From contig CM069590.1 in the NCBI GenBank assembly GCA_035771175.1, positions 60,613,997 through 60,677,996 on the forward strand: 64,000 nt of DNA, given 5' to 3'. Of this stretch, positions 1 through 12,400 are shown in pieces (position 1 is the stretch's first letter; every line of letters starts with the position of its first letter). This stretch comes from Paratinospora sagittata. Lineage: Eukaryota; Streptophyta; Magnoliopsida; Ranunculales; Menispermaceae. The notes beneath the pieces were generated by a model, which saw only the letters and a program-made list of their open reading frames with translations, did not search any database and had not been told where the DNA came from. A program made the translations under genes and the position numbers.

Positions 1-1554
1 AGGTCATAAGAACAAAAGCTCATCTCATAATTACATAGCCATGTATAAGCTTTTAGGGTTCTTTGCACAATATATATAATTCTTGTTCTATTAATTTATT
101 TCCATTTACACCAAGAATGAGATGAACTTTTATATATACCAACTAGTTTTCATACATCTTCTCTTCTAATAATATCTTGACAATAGTGCATTAATGAAAA
201 AAATATCATACATAAAGTTAAAACTAATACGGGTATATAATAAATGAGATATTATTCAAAATGAATGCAAGGATCAAAAATTGAATATTCCCTTGGTCAT
301 ACGTTATAACTTTTTGCACAATGTTTTGCAACGGCAAATTGCATGATGCAAAAGGAGTTTAAGTTAAAAAAAAAAAAAAAATCTTCATCATTTAATTGTG
401 ATACTTTAAAATAGTGTTGCTCAGAGTATCTGCAATTTCCATGAGAATAGTGATTTTTCTTTCTATAACAAAGCTGACAACCTTATCTCATTCATAACCA
501 GGTAACGATGCGTTTCTTTTACATTCTTTCAAAGATTCGTTAAGATATCAGTTCTTTGATCATTTTGCCCACAGGTTTGATAATCAGGTCTGGTAAAGAT
601 ACTTGGTCCAATCGTGTTACTCAAATTTTAATAAAATAAGAATTTAAGATTTAGAGTTTAAGGCTTATACAATCATTCTGCCCACAAAAATACGGGTAAA
701 AATGTACTTGGTTTAACCATGTTCCGTGATTTTAAAAATTAGATGTGATTTAGTCAACTCATTGTTAATTATATTCTTCTAATTTTTTTAAAAACTCGTG
801 TAGGAAGCACATTACTTTTTTTTTTTTTTATAAATGATCCATAACAAGTGGATATTGAAAGATTGTTTGATGGGTATATTTAGGATTATTTTAATAGAAA
901 AAAAATAGGTGAAAATTCTTTATAATATATATAAGAAAAGAAAATGAAGTAAGTTTTTATTTGATTTATTAATTTTGACTCCTTGGATACGAATATGAAA
1001 TTCTTTTATTGGGTAGTTGACCGTTGATCAATATTTTCTCATCCTCCCATTAATTCCATGCTTCACATTTTTCAATCCCTCCAACTTCTTTCTCACGTTT
1101 TCTTATTTTAAAATTTTTACCCCCCCAGCTGCCCAGTCTTTCTCTCTCTCACTTTCACAACAAATGTTACCAAAAATACCCTTCATCTATTTTTTTTTTC
1201 CTTTTCCGAAACGAAAGACCTATTGGTCTATTTCCTATAAAACTTGTATTATGACGTCTCAAACCCGGGTTGAAACCTGCAAGTCAATTTGCAATTTCAA
1301 ACCGGCTTTGATCTTCCGGTCTCAACTTTTCCCTAATTAAGCAGAAGAGGCGGAGGGGTAATATTGCCATTTTGGGGATTTAGTTCCCGTAGATTCTTTT
1401 ACTTTCGTCAACACTCAACAAGCAGTAGTAGTACGAGAATACTCCCCCTCGGTAACAGTGACTTGAAAACTGACTCCCCAACTAAATAACTGCGTTGCAC
1501 CCAAACACCTCCCCAAATTCCAAAAATAACTGAAATAAATAAAATTAGTGAGAA

Positions 1555-1558
<4 letters not shown>

Positions 1559-1595
<37 letters not shown>
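1559..1595. repeat. (GA)n microsatellite
   Basis: About 18 uninterrupted AG units lie roughly 1.15 kb upstream of the HHO TATA box. Dinucleotide GA/CT tracts are common in plant promoters and leaders. Length is likely polymorphic. Confidence 0.95.
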
Positions 1596-1598
<3 letters not shown>

Positions 1599-1797
1599 GT
1601 GCGAGGCATGGAATTGGAATCTGATGTTTGTAAAAAAAAGGCGTCGTTTAGCGCATAGAAATAGCATCTTACTCTTCTGTCCCTCTTTGTACAAAATCTC
1701 TCAGAATCCTTATCTCCAACGAGAATAATTTTAATGGATGGACCACAACCTCCGGCTCCACCTTTGTTTCTTACATCACATGCCAAATACCTCATTC

Positions 1798-1847
1798 CAC
1801 GTGTTCCCCCCTTCTCCTGCTATGTAAATAAATTCCTTTTCCACGTG
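1798..1847. promoter_or_regulatory. Pair of G-boxes (CACGTG) upstream of HHO gene
   Basis: Perfect CACGTG palindromes lie at 1798-1803 and 1842-1847, 44 bases apart. G-boxes bind bZIP and bHLH factors in plants. They sit about 870-915 bases upstream of the TATA box, so a role in regulating the HHO gene is possible but unproven. Confidence 0.45.
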
Positions 1848-2712
1848 CCTACATCCGAGTAATATCCCGACCAGAGTTTCGAGTAACAACGCTGATTGCC
1901 TTTGGTAGGTAATATATTTATTTTTTAAACTTTAACTTTCACATGAATATGATAAGGATATCTTATTCATTTAAGGATATCTTTTAAATGTGTGTGACAG
2001 ATGATTAAATTCTAAACCCTTAATTTAATTAAACTTTTTTTTAATTACATTAATCTCTTTTTTTTACTCGACTCTATTTAAAGTTAAGTCAATATTTAAG
2101 GGGAGTTTAAATTTATGTTACAATTGATTTAATAAAATTTTACATTAAACTGTTAACTTCTTAATGCAGTCATCTTAGGCTTGAGACCGTATAGAGTTAT
2201 ATTTCATCTTTTTTTAAATTGAAAAAAAAAAATTAGATTTGTAAAATTTGGTAAACATAAGGGGCATTTTGGTAAGCATAAAATTTTAGTATTGGCCTGG
2301 TCCCACTGATACCTTCAACTCACTTACTGAAGCCTCTAAAAGGAGAAAAGAAGAATCTGCGAGGAATCAAAAAATAATAATAAATAAAATTAATAAAAAT
2401 AATTAAGAATTATTAATAATAAAAATGAAATTTATATTCCGCCGCCCATAAACGGAAACTGAAAGATTCCAAAAGAAATCCGAACTCGTTTGACTGGACC
2501 GATTCAAAGCGGAATAAAAAACGAGTCAATCATCCGAAGCCGCTTTTTCTACCACTGAGTGGAGAAGAACACAAGACGCGACGACCCGATTTTGAGGTTC
2601 GTGGTGTTGTCGAAAACCGGCGTTGTTGCCCAACAGAATCTTCGTATTTTAATCCCGCTTTCCGGGTTTCCAAAACCGCTTTTCAGGGATCCCCGGATTC
2701 CGGTTTTCACTG

Positions 2713-2720
2713 TATATAAA
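2713..2720 (+). promoter_or_regulatory. TATA box of HHO gene
   Basis: TATATAAA lies 141 bases before the ATG at 2861. It is followed about 10-80 bases later by CT-rich and then GA-rich tracts typical of a plant 5' leader. Transcription would start near 2745. Confidence 0.65.
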
Positions 2721-2730
2721 TCCATTTACC

Positions 2731-2801
2731 TCTCTCTCTCTCTCTGTCGTTTACCTTAACAAAGAGAGAGAGAAGAGAGAGAAGAGAGAGAGGGAGAGAG
2801 A
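2731..2801. repeat. CT then GA simple repeats in the HHO 5' leader
   Basis: A CT run near 2731-2744 is followed by an interrupted GA run at about 2762-2801, within the predicted untranslated leader. The two tracts are complementary in type and could pair as a hairpin in the transcript; that is an inference. Confidence 0.7.
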
Positions 2802-2860
2802 TCTGAAGAAGAAATAAGAACATCAAAAGAGGGCAGCAAAATCAGGAGAACAGAAAAAAA

Positions 2861-4740
2861 ATGGGTGCGGCGTTACCGGAGCTGAGCTTGGATTTACACC
2901 ATCCGACGTATGTGCCGAAAGCCATTGGCGGTTTTCTGGGAGAGATTTCGATGATGGGAAGCGGTTCCGGGAAGTTAACGAAGCTTGATGAGTATATCAA
3001 GAAATTAGAAGAAGAAATGAAGAAGATTGATGCTTTTAAACGAGAGCTTCCGCTTTGTATGCTACTGATTAAAGATGGTGGGTGGGTGGTGTGGTTTTTT
3101 CTTTTTTTTTTTGGGAATTTGTTTTGGTAATTGGAGAAATGGGTTTTTGTTTTTTTGAGTTTTTAAGTAATGGGTCGTTGTTGTTTTTGAATTTTATTGC
3201 AGCACTTGCAGTATTGAAGGAGGAAGCAATGCAGTGTAGCAGAGTTCGGCCTGTAATGGAGGAATTCCTTCCTGTAACGAGGAATTTTGATGATGATCAA
3301 AATGTTGTCAGAGTTGAGAAAGAAAGAGATGTTAGAGATAAGAAGGACTGGTTGAGCTCTGTTCAGCTTTGGAACAGTAATGGTAGTAGTAATTCTAATC
3401 GGGAACACAAGCAGAAATCAGGAGAAATGAAAGAGGTAAAAAAAAAAAGGGTTGATTGTTAAATTGTGATTTTCTTCTTATTGGTTTTTTTCTTTTTTAC
3501 TGTAATTAAATTTCTTGTTCTTGTTTTGGAATGACAGGGAGCTGAAAATGATGATCCTACTGCAACTGAGAACAGTTTTCTAGAATGTAAATACAGGAAT
3601 GGAGGAGGGGCATTTGTGCCATTTAAGGGAATTCCTGGTTTTCCACCAACATCAATGGTGGTGAAGGAGAAAGAAAATTATCAACCAGAATCATCACCAT
3701 CTGGGCTTTCTCTGTTGACTCCAGAAATGAAGGGTCTTAATACTGAACCACCCAGTTCATATTTTCTCAATTCTAAGAACAGTGGTAGTACTAGAGTCGT
3801 TTTATCTTCAGTAACCACAAGCAATCAACTAAATTTACAGACAAGTAATCCGACCCAGCAGTCGGCGAGGAAGCAACGGAGGTGTTGGTCGCCGGAGTTA
3901 CACCGGCTTTTTGTCAATGCCCTTCAACAACTTGGGGGTTGTCATGGTAAGAATTCACAATTCTGCAAATTTTGCAAACATCTAATAGTAGTAGTAAATT
4001 GTGGAGTTTTATGTACTTAATTTAAGAAGGTTTTTGGGTGGTTGAATCTTTTTGAGAATGGTCAAAAAAAAGAGGAAAGTAAAGCTGCAAGCTTTTTCTC
4101 CTCTCTTCTTTGTTCAAGTTACAAATAGTTCTAATCTCGGAAAATTGGGGAAATTAATTGATCTTCAGAATGGAAATTAAAGGCCTTTGCATGCAATTTT
4201 TTTTTTCTTCTTAATAGCAACTTGTTTCTGATCTCTTTAATTTGCTTAATTTTCCTTTCTTCTTCTTCATGTTGCAGTGGCCACTCCCAAACAAATCAGA
4301 GAGCTCATGAAGGTTGAAGGCCTAACAAATGATGAAGTCAAGAGCCACCTGCAAGTGAGTATTTGATTTGATTATCTACTAGACATCAAATCTTCTTTTT
4401 ATGTTAATGGGCTCTGTTATTTTCAGAGATTAATGAGAATTGTCTGTGATTTCTGCAGAAATATAGGCTTCACACTAGAAGAATTCCAACTGGTGCTTCT
4501 GCAACTTCAGGGCAATCAGTGGTTGTTCTAGGAGGAATATGGGTGCCTCAAGATCAGTGTGGAAACTCGAAATCAAGCACTTCACAATCTGGGTCTCCTC
4601 AAGGACCTCTCCAGATGAGCGGAAACGGCGGAGGAATCTCCACCACCGGTGGTGATAGCATGGAAGACGACGAAGACCGCCGATCAGAAAGCTATAGTTG
4701 GAAGGGTCATCTCTATAAGCCAAGTGAAGATGAAGCATGA
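2861..4740 (+). CDS. HHO/NIGT1-type GARP (MYB-related) transcription repressor, EFM-like
   Basis: Five exons: 2861-3077, 3203-3435, 3538-3946, 4278-4354, 4459-4740, giving 405 residues. All introns are GT/AG and the frame closes exactly. The N terminus carries an LSLDL motif (residues 8-12), which fits an EAR repression motif. It is followed by the family's conserved coiled region (about 40-70) ending in KRELPLCM. The single MYB-like GARP domain spans about residues 262-321, with [17 protein letters not shown] and the hallmark SHLQKYR. Known family role: HRS1/HHO/NIGT1 proteins bind DNA and repress nitrate- and phosphate-response genes, and the EFM branch represses flowering. The N-terminal sequence resembles the EFM/HHO5-6 branch more than HRS1, from memory of the family, so I leave the symbol empty. 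Residues 100-250 are low complexity. It stands alone with its own TATA promoter. Confidence 0.93.
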
Positions 4741-6554
4741 ACGAGTTCACCCACTTACAAGGCTACAATTTTGAGTTTTGCCGATATAAGTAAATATATG
4801 GGACTTTTAGATCAAGAACAAGATAAATAATAAGAAGTATACAGAAAGAAGGATCTGAGAGACAGCCATGAAATTTTGCAGGCTTTCAGACAGTTTTTTT
4901 TTTTTTTTTTTTATCTTTTCATCTGTTTCCTGTGTAGGAAGGGTTCTTGTAAGATCCATATTTGCAAGAAAGAAAGAGGACAAACTTTCCCCAAAACTCG
5001 AATCTCTCCCCATGTTGTTAATTATTTTTTCTCTTTTAGATTTGGTCTACCCATTACTGAATTTATGGTTTTTCATATCTGATTGCTAGGAATTCATGTT
5101 TTTCCATATCATTTTCGGCATGACTCTGCTCTTGCAATATTAATTACTGTCACCTATTTCTGGTCTGTTCTGATCCTCTTATGGATAACATTCCCTGTTT
5201 TTTTCTCCGATTCAAGTCGCTTCATTCCATAATTTGATGATTGTTAAAGGTATGGAAGGGAAAAAAAAACTTGGAGGTTGTTAATTTCTTTTTCTACATG
5301 AACCATAAAGTTCAGTTGAAATGAACAACTTCAAATTCTTCAAGAATAACCATGTGAGAATCTCTCCTTACTGATAAATCTGAAACTCCCTTTACAGAAA
5401 AAAAAAATGGGTAAAAAAAGTGCCATTTCTTGACCTTCGAAAAAAAGGCACAACCATCAGTTATCTCAACTTGCTTCTTGCAAGTTGTGACAATTGATTG
5501 ACTGAGACTGTTCTTTGGAGACAATCTTAGCATCTATACATGCTCTCAATGTCCCTCCTAATACAAAATAATGTACCTACCCTTTCTTTCCAACACCATC
5601 ACAGGTATTGGAATCACATTTTACCTGTAGATTCTCGCATTCAACCACAACGAAAAATTTCCGCCTTTCTGGGTAGCCTATGTTTGCCCATATGATCATC
5701 ATCAAACCGTTAACCATTGCAATCAAAATCTTAATTCAATCTATTTATCAATTGCTAATTTATGGAGACAAATTGATGGTTAAAAGGGTCATGGGTCATA
5801 ATTTAGTTGACTTAAAATATTTAGTCTATGCATTTTGATGAAGAAGCTTCTTACATGTTTTCCTATTCAGTCTACTCCTTAATTCTTAAAGAGTAATTTC
5901 CTCAAATGATGTCAAGATTATCTGGACTTAACCAAAACCATATTTTGATCCATCTACTGATGCATTTATTAATGCAATTTAAAAAAATTAGTAGCAATGG
6001 TGCAAAGATGCCTGGCAAAATCTTTAACATATCCTAGTAAGAATAAAGGGTTTCTGATTCTAATTCTATAATCTGATGATCATCTTGAACAAATTCTGAT
6101 CTGGGTATCCTGCAAATTCATCTTGTTCCAGAAAAAGAATGGTGGACAAGCAATAGCACATTCTTGAACAAATATTTTAACTCAGGGTTAGCAACTCATT
6201 TAAGATTTTATCCAAATCAGCTCTTACTCAGATCATATTCTCCTTGTGCAACAAGCAATGGTCAAGCTCATCTCAAATAATTTAGGGGACTGTGGTGACA
6301 AAGCAGTCACTTTCTTTGAAAGAGAATTTAAAAGCATGAATCTCTTGGAGAAGATATAGTAGAGCCCACATAAAATAACTCCACTCCATTCTAAAATATA
6401 AAAACAGTAGGTAGAAATTAAATGAAAATGATGGGTCTGTCCAAATTTTTCTTAGGGTTCTTTGTTACAACTGAAAAGGTGTTTTGATTTTGGGTTTCCA
6501 CTTAGTACTAATAGTGCATGGCACATGGGTTACTTAAATATCACAAAAAATAAA

Positions 6555-6558
<4 letters not shown>

Positions 6559-6585
<27 letters not shown>

Positions 6586-6586
6586 C
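6559..6586. repeat. (CT)n microsatellite
   Basis: Thirteen to fourteen uninterrupted CT units in intergenic DNA. Confidence 0.95.
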
Positions 6587-8905
6587 CACACATAATAGAT
6601 GAAAACACACTATTATGAGATTCCATTCATAGAAATGCTTGCTTGTGTTGAATATAAGTAGTATCCAGTTAATGAAAGAGAGAGAAGACACTCAAACATA
6701 AGGGAGCATGCCATGTGGCCCACTATTTTTGGACCACTTGGCAATCAGAATTTGGATCCTTTTATTATGTCTCACTACTTTTCACTCTCTGCTACATTAT
6801 ATATCACTTCCTACTTATTACTTTTACTTATATGTTGTTCATTTATCATATCAAAAGCAATAGCAATATTAAAATATCTCATCACTTCCTAAATAGAACT
6901 AAAACTACAATTGGTACAATGGGTTTTCTGATTGGGAGTTGTAGAAACAAAAACAGGCCATTTATGAATTTCAAGACTTTTTTTTTTTTTCCAGAAAAGG
7001 ATAATTAAGACTAACTAGTAGTAGTAACTGAGATTTTTAAGGTGTAGTGCTCGAAGTTTCTATTGATGCAAGTTTAAGGAAGGGATGAGTTATACAACCT
7101 TACCTTCATATTAGATAGACTTAAACTTTAGGTCACAATTAAATAACCTTAACCATTACGTCAGAATCTTTCGTTATGTTACAATAAGTGAGATGACATA
7201 GCCCATATGGTAGAACTCTTTTGGAGGGTATTTTTTGACTAAATGCACCTTTTAGACGTGTCTAGCAATATTTATTTTTAGACAAATTATGGTTTAGAAA
7301 GTATATTTCTACTTTTAAAAAAAGTTGGCTCTTTCTTTAAAAGCATTTATTTAATAAAAAAAGAAAAAAAAATTTACAAAAGGTGTACCAAAACAAGTTT
7401 ATATAAAATCAATTTAATTTAGAATAATGAAAATTGGCTTTAAATAGGATTTAATTGAGGGATAAGATCCATGAATGAAGTAAAAATGGAGGGATATGAT
7501 GATGCTTGATATTGTCAATGTTGTTGGTTGACAATGAATGTGGCGCAACTGCCAGGTGGCTTCCATATGGAGCTTAGTTTTGGGTCATGAAGCAATTCAA
7601 TATTGTACAGTATCAAATTCTTTCCAATAATTTGGCTTCTTTTATCCAAAAAAAATAAAATTAGTGTAAAGCATACTAGAAAAAGGTTTGATTTTATATA
7701 GTGGATTCAAGCATTATTTGTTTAGTGAAATCTTTCATCTGAAAATGCCCATTCTAGCTAATGCTTGCTTTGTTGATATATCTATAAATATTATTCTCCC
7801 AAGTAAAAGAATAGATAAATTAATCAATGGGATTACTACAAAAGCTTCTCTAGTATCTAGAATTACCTCAATTTCATTTTATTATTTTAGAATTCTCTTG
7901 TTAGTTGCTTTAGCACCAAACAATAACAATATTAGCAATAAGAAGAGAATATTAATGTAGGAAGGGTGGAGATAAATTATATATGGCATGGGGCCCAAAT
8001 GACCCATCATGTTGTTTGGACAACATTAAACTCATCAACAACTGAAGAGAGGTTGGATTACTATTGGGATTGTTGTGTTTTTTTGTTCTCAGTTGTGCAG
8101 TGGTGACGAGTCCCCACAAGCATTTAGCAGAAAATCCAAAGCAACCACCAGATTCTTCTCTAACCCAAAACACCCACAAAATTTGTTTTAACTACTTTTC
8201 CACTTTCTTCGTCTTGCATGACAACAACTACTATCCCATCTTTCCTCGTTTCATGCACAAAAATAATTATAAATGAATTGGTTATTTTTCAGGTTGAGAA
8301 CTATACATAAATCTTAATCAATGGAACCAAGCATGGCTTGGCAAGTTAGTCCAGCTAGCCCCTCACCCTCTATTACGGTTTACCTGATTGTTAATTTCAA
8401 GGTCTCCACGGACTAGTCGATGAGCTTCAAATTTTAATGATTACATTATACTTAAAGGTGTGTTTAGTAGCTATTTTTTTTTTTTTAGTATTTTTTTGAG
8501 AGAATTTTTTCTAAAACATGTACTTTATAAAAAAATTTCATGATTATTTAATTAGGTAAGAGAAATTTTTTCTCATGATTAGTTATTTAGTTAAATAATT
8601 ATAACTTTTTTAAATTTAGTATAATTTTTTTTTCTGACCCTGGCTAAAAAAATAGTGGGTTCGAAAAAAAAAATTTCTCTGCTTTTTTTTTCAGTCAAAA
8701 AGTAATAAATAGAATTTTTTTTAAAGAAATTACTATTTTTTCAATGTTGCCAAATTTTGTAATATAAAAGGGTATGTTATTTTTATTATAAAATCTTAAA
8801 TTACCGACCACTTTTTTTATATAAAACACTGTCAGTAAGTAAATTTATATATAAAAAAAATACATTAACGAGGCACTAAATATAAAACTCATGACTTGTG
8901 ATAAT

Positions 8906-9074
8906 CACGTGATTCTAAAAGAAAGTTGCAGCTCTTCTTCTTCTTCGGATGGGTCCGGGCTTCATTGTGGTTGAAAGGTTGTAATCAGTTCGAACCTTTC
9001 AATAGCTGCATTCTTTAGTTTTAAGTTGTGAGATTTTTACTGTTTAAAGCGCGTGATTGTAGTAGTCTCACGTG
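8906..9074. promoter_or_regulatory. Two G-boxes upstream of misato-like gene
   Basis: CACGTG occurs at 8906-8911, within the longer palindrome ATCACGTGAT, and at 9069-9074. Both lie within about 550 bases of the start codon at 9459. No clear TATA box is visible. Confidence 0.4.
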
Positions 9075-9458
9075 ACTGTCACATGATATTAGGTGTTACT
9101 GTATGCATTGCTCTAACCGGCCCAACGACTGTTCCAGAAGCGAACCGGCTTCTCTCGTTCCCGCGACGCTACTGAACTCGCCGCTCTGCATCTTCTTCTT
9201 CTTCTAAGGAGACAAAAGAAGAATCTAGTTGAAGTTGAGAGAGTACTGTTATATCGCGCCTGTTCTGAATTCTGAATTAGTTCTTAAATCTCATGCACTG
9301 TGGTTTTTTAGGGCAAACATTAGAATCTCTACTGTACTGAAAATTTTGGTAATCAAGGTCTTTGAGACCTCTTATTTTGTTAAATTTAAAGTTGAATTGT
9401 AAGCTTCTCAGTTTGTCGAAGAGTTTAAATCCCAATTTCTGCGGACGAACAAAAGAAG

Positions 9459-12400
9459 ATGAGGGAAATCGTGACGATTCAAGTCGGAGGTTTCGCTAAC
9501 TTCATCGGCTCTCACTTTTGGAACTTTCAAGTAAATGCTTCTTCGCTGGACACTTAGCATTTGAGCTTAATTGGCCTGCATTTATCCCTTCTCTCTGGTG
9601 TTTTTCTTATGTTGTTCTCAGCATGATTTGCAAATTCAGGATATAATTGTTGTCGCACATAAATTACAAAGAACTATATTTCCTGAGTTTAGGGTTTAGG
9701 GTTTAAAATTGATTATATCATAATTCCTTCATTTGCTGATTTAAAAAAGATTTTATTTTTTAATTTGTTCTTTCAGTCTGATTTATAACTTTTCTCACAA
9801 CGTCACTTTAGCTTTAGTTATGCACTCCTTTTAAATTTGGGATTTCTTTACCTTCTTGCTTTCATTACTGGTTAATGTCGGATTGATTCCAAATGAGTTA
9901 TTGACATGCTGAGCATAATGCTTGAAGGATGAGTTGCTTGGATTGGCCGAGGATTCCCATGCAGATCCAGTCTACAAAAATCAATCTTTGGATATGGATG
10001 TACTCTACCGTGCTGGTGAAACACAACAGGTGCAGCCTATTCTTCTCAGCCTCTTGCAAGAGGCAATTAATCATTTTATAATGTACCCTGTTGCTATTTG
10101 GCACGAAATTTAGAATTGGAAATTTATTAGGTATTTTCATGTTTTTAATCTTAATGAACGGAGATGTCGTTTTATGTCTATCTCCTTGGAGAACTGAATT
10201 AATGGCCGTGAATGTGTGTGTTGTGTGGGTTTGGTTGGTTGTATAACCCCTTTACTAAGTGAAGGTTGGTGAGGTGTCAACCTTAAATTTCATGTTTATC
10301 CTTTCAATTATCTTCTTTCACCTGGTTATGCTGAGCAAGCAATGATGCTGATGCTAGCTTCTTCTTTTTATTTTTGGATAGGAAGATTTTGCTTCTTTTG
10401 TTGACCCTAAATAAGTTGAGATTTGAGAAGGTATGAAATTTGAAGTTTGATAATGTAAGTGTATTTCATAAACTACATCATTCTGATATGAATTGGGTCT
10501 ACTGTAACTTTGATATTGACTACTGTAAATATGGTTTTGCTCTTTGAATGAAATTTGGTTTGCCACCCCATGTTTATGGAATGGGAATAGATTGAAATTT
10601 GAAATTGTTTTTCTGTAGGCTACTATTTGTACCACTTGAAATAGAAATGGGTTAATCACACCCCCCCACCCCCTCCCCCCCAAAAAAAAAGGAAATAGAA
10701 AGGAGTTGTTTTCCCATTATTTTTTTAATCTTGTTCTAGGTGCAAATGAAAATCATTTGTTCTAAGAATATTTTTCTTTGTAGTATAAAGGCCAACATTG
10801 ACCCAAAAAGAAATAAAATACTGATAAAGAAGTACAAAAGTTAATGACCTTTTCTTTTGCAACTCTTCATTTTTCGGCTAATGGTTTGAGCTCATTTAAC
10901 TTTACAAAAGTGCCAATTTTGTGACCTTTTGGAAATTTTAAAATCTAATGTTAATTTTAATTCTTGTTCTTGAATCACATGGTTCGCTTCTTTGGTGTCT
11001 ATGGTGTTTATTTTGCTGCTTATTACTTCTTCTTTTTTAATTAATTTGTTCTTGAAGATTTCATTTATCTTCTCAATTGAATTGAAACATGATATTTTTT
11101 ACTAACTTCACATGATTCTATCCTTTCAAATCATTTTAACAATGTGCCTCAAATGCATTCTTTAATACTGAATTTAAAATGGAGCATTGTTTCGGCATGA
11201 TACTTACTTACTTATAATGTAAACTTGATGCAGGGTGCTTCTACATACACTCCACGCTTGGTGTCTATTGATTTTCAAGGTAAAAGCCATTTGCTAATTC
11301 CAACTTGTTGACTGACCTAACAACTTATTCTGCTGACATGAAATGCTCGTCAAAGAAAATGAACAAATGAATGAAAAAGAAAAAAAGAAAAAGAAAACCT
11401 ATTCTAGTTTATTCTACTTGTTTGGTCATCCAGTTATACTTTTTCAATTAAGTTTATTCTATATTGTTTCTTTTGGAATTATTAATGTCTTTGATTCAAT
11501 CATTGTTTCAACTTGAGCTCTAAATTAAGCCTTTTTTCAACTACACGGGGTTGACTATTCCTCTTACTCTATGTTACCCTATTAAGGTTCAGATCTTCTG
11601 TTATTGGTTTAATCTCCTGACAAATGATTGATTTATGGCATTTGTCAAATAGATGTTTTTTTTTTAATAAATCTATTTACGCTGCAGGTTCCCTTGGTTC
11701 TTTGAGTTCGTGTGGCTCCTTGTATAATTGCATTCCATCATCTGATCCTTCACCTATTACCACATGGTGTGCTTTAACCAGTGAAATAACATTGGTTTGG
11801 ACTGTAAACTTCTGGATAAAATATTTACAAGTTATGTTCTTATATGCAGGACTGGTGACTTCTCCAGACAGGTATCAAAACCTCACAAAAAGAATCTTTT
11901 CTTGCAAAGCTTGTACGGGGAAGAGCTGGAGAAACCTACTTCATCAATGAATGGTGTTGATAAAGTCAAGGATGAAGACCTAGTTGACTCTCTTCAAAAT
12001 GGCGTTCAGTTTTGGACAGATTTTTCAAAAGTGCACTATCACCCACAAAGTCTATATGAAGTAAGTGGATCGTTTGTTGATCCTCAGGAATTTGACAATT
12101 ATGGAATGGGGAAAGACATCTTCTCTGATGGGTTGCATGGCGAAGAAATGAATGAGAGGCTCAGGTACTTTGTTGAAGAGTGTGATTGTATCCAGGTATC
12201 CACAAGTCCCATGCTTTCAAAGAGGATTAAATTTATGATTTTGTTTATTTGTTTGTTTTTTTTCAATCCTTTATTTTTATGGTGAAATTTGTGATGAAAA
12301 AATTTATTTGTTGCCTACATGAAATGATTTTTCTTGATAAGAATCATCTAAATCATGAGAACCTTAGACAACTTTCATGGTAGTTGATTAGTTGCCCCTG

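Larger units (their letters stand above)
1..2712. other. AT-rich upstream intergenic region of the HHO gene
   Basis: I see no convincing gene here. Short open frames are low-complexity or antisense to simple repeats. The region holds a (GA)n microsatellite (1559-1595), two G-boxes (1798-1803, 1842-1847), a GAATATTC palindrome (283-290) and a loose direct repeat (about 566-621 versus 678-726). The last 150 bases lead into the TATA box of the HHO gene. Confidence 0.7.
4741..9180. other. Intergenic region between the HHO and misato-like genes
   Basis: The first few hundred bases are probably the HHO 3' UTR. The rest is AT-rich with a (CT)n tract at 6559-6586 and poly-A/T runs. Open frames here are short and without family resemblance. 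The interval 8457-8800 is extremely T/A-rich and could be a decayed MITE, but I could not define ends. Two G-boxes (8906-8911 and 9069-9074) lie upstream of the misato-like gene. Confidence 0.6.

Noticed and set aside
1415..1795. 126-codon open frame on the minus strand over the GA repeat
   Set aside because: Its core is poly Ser-Leu from the microsatellite and it has no recognisable domain or exon context.
9688..9705. Telomere repeat as evidence of a chromosome end or fusion
   Set aside because: Only 2.5 units inside a normal intron; it is a telobox-like element.
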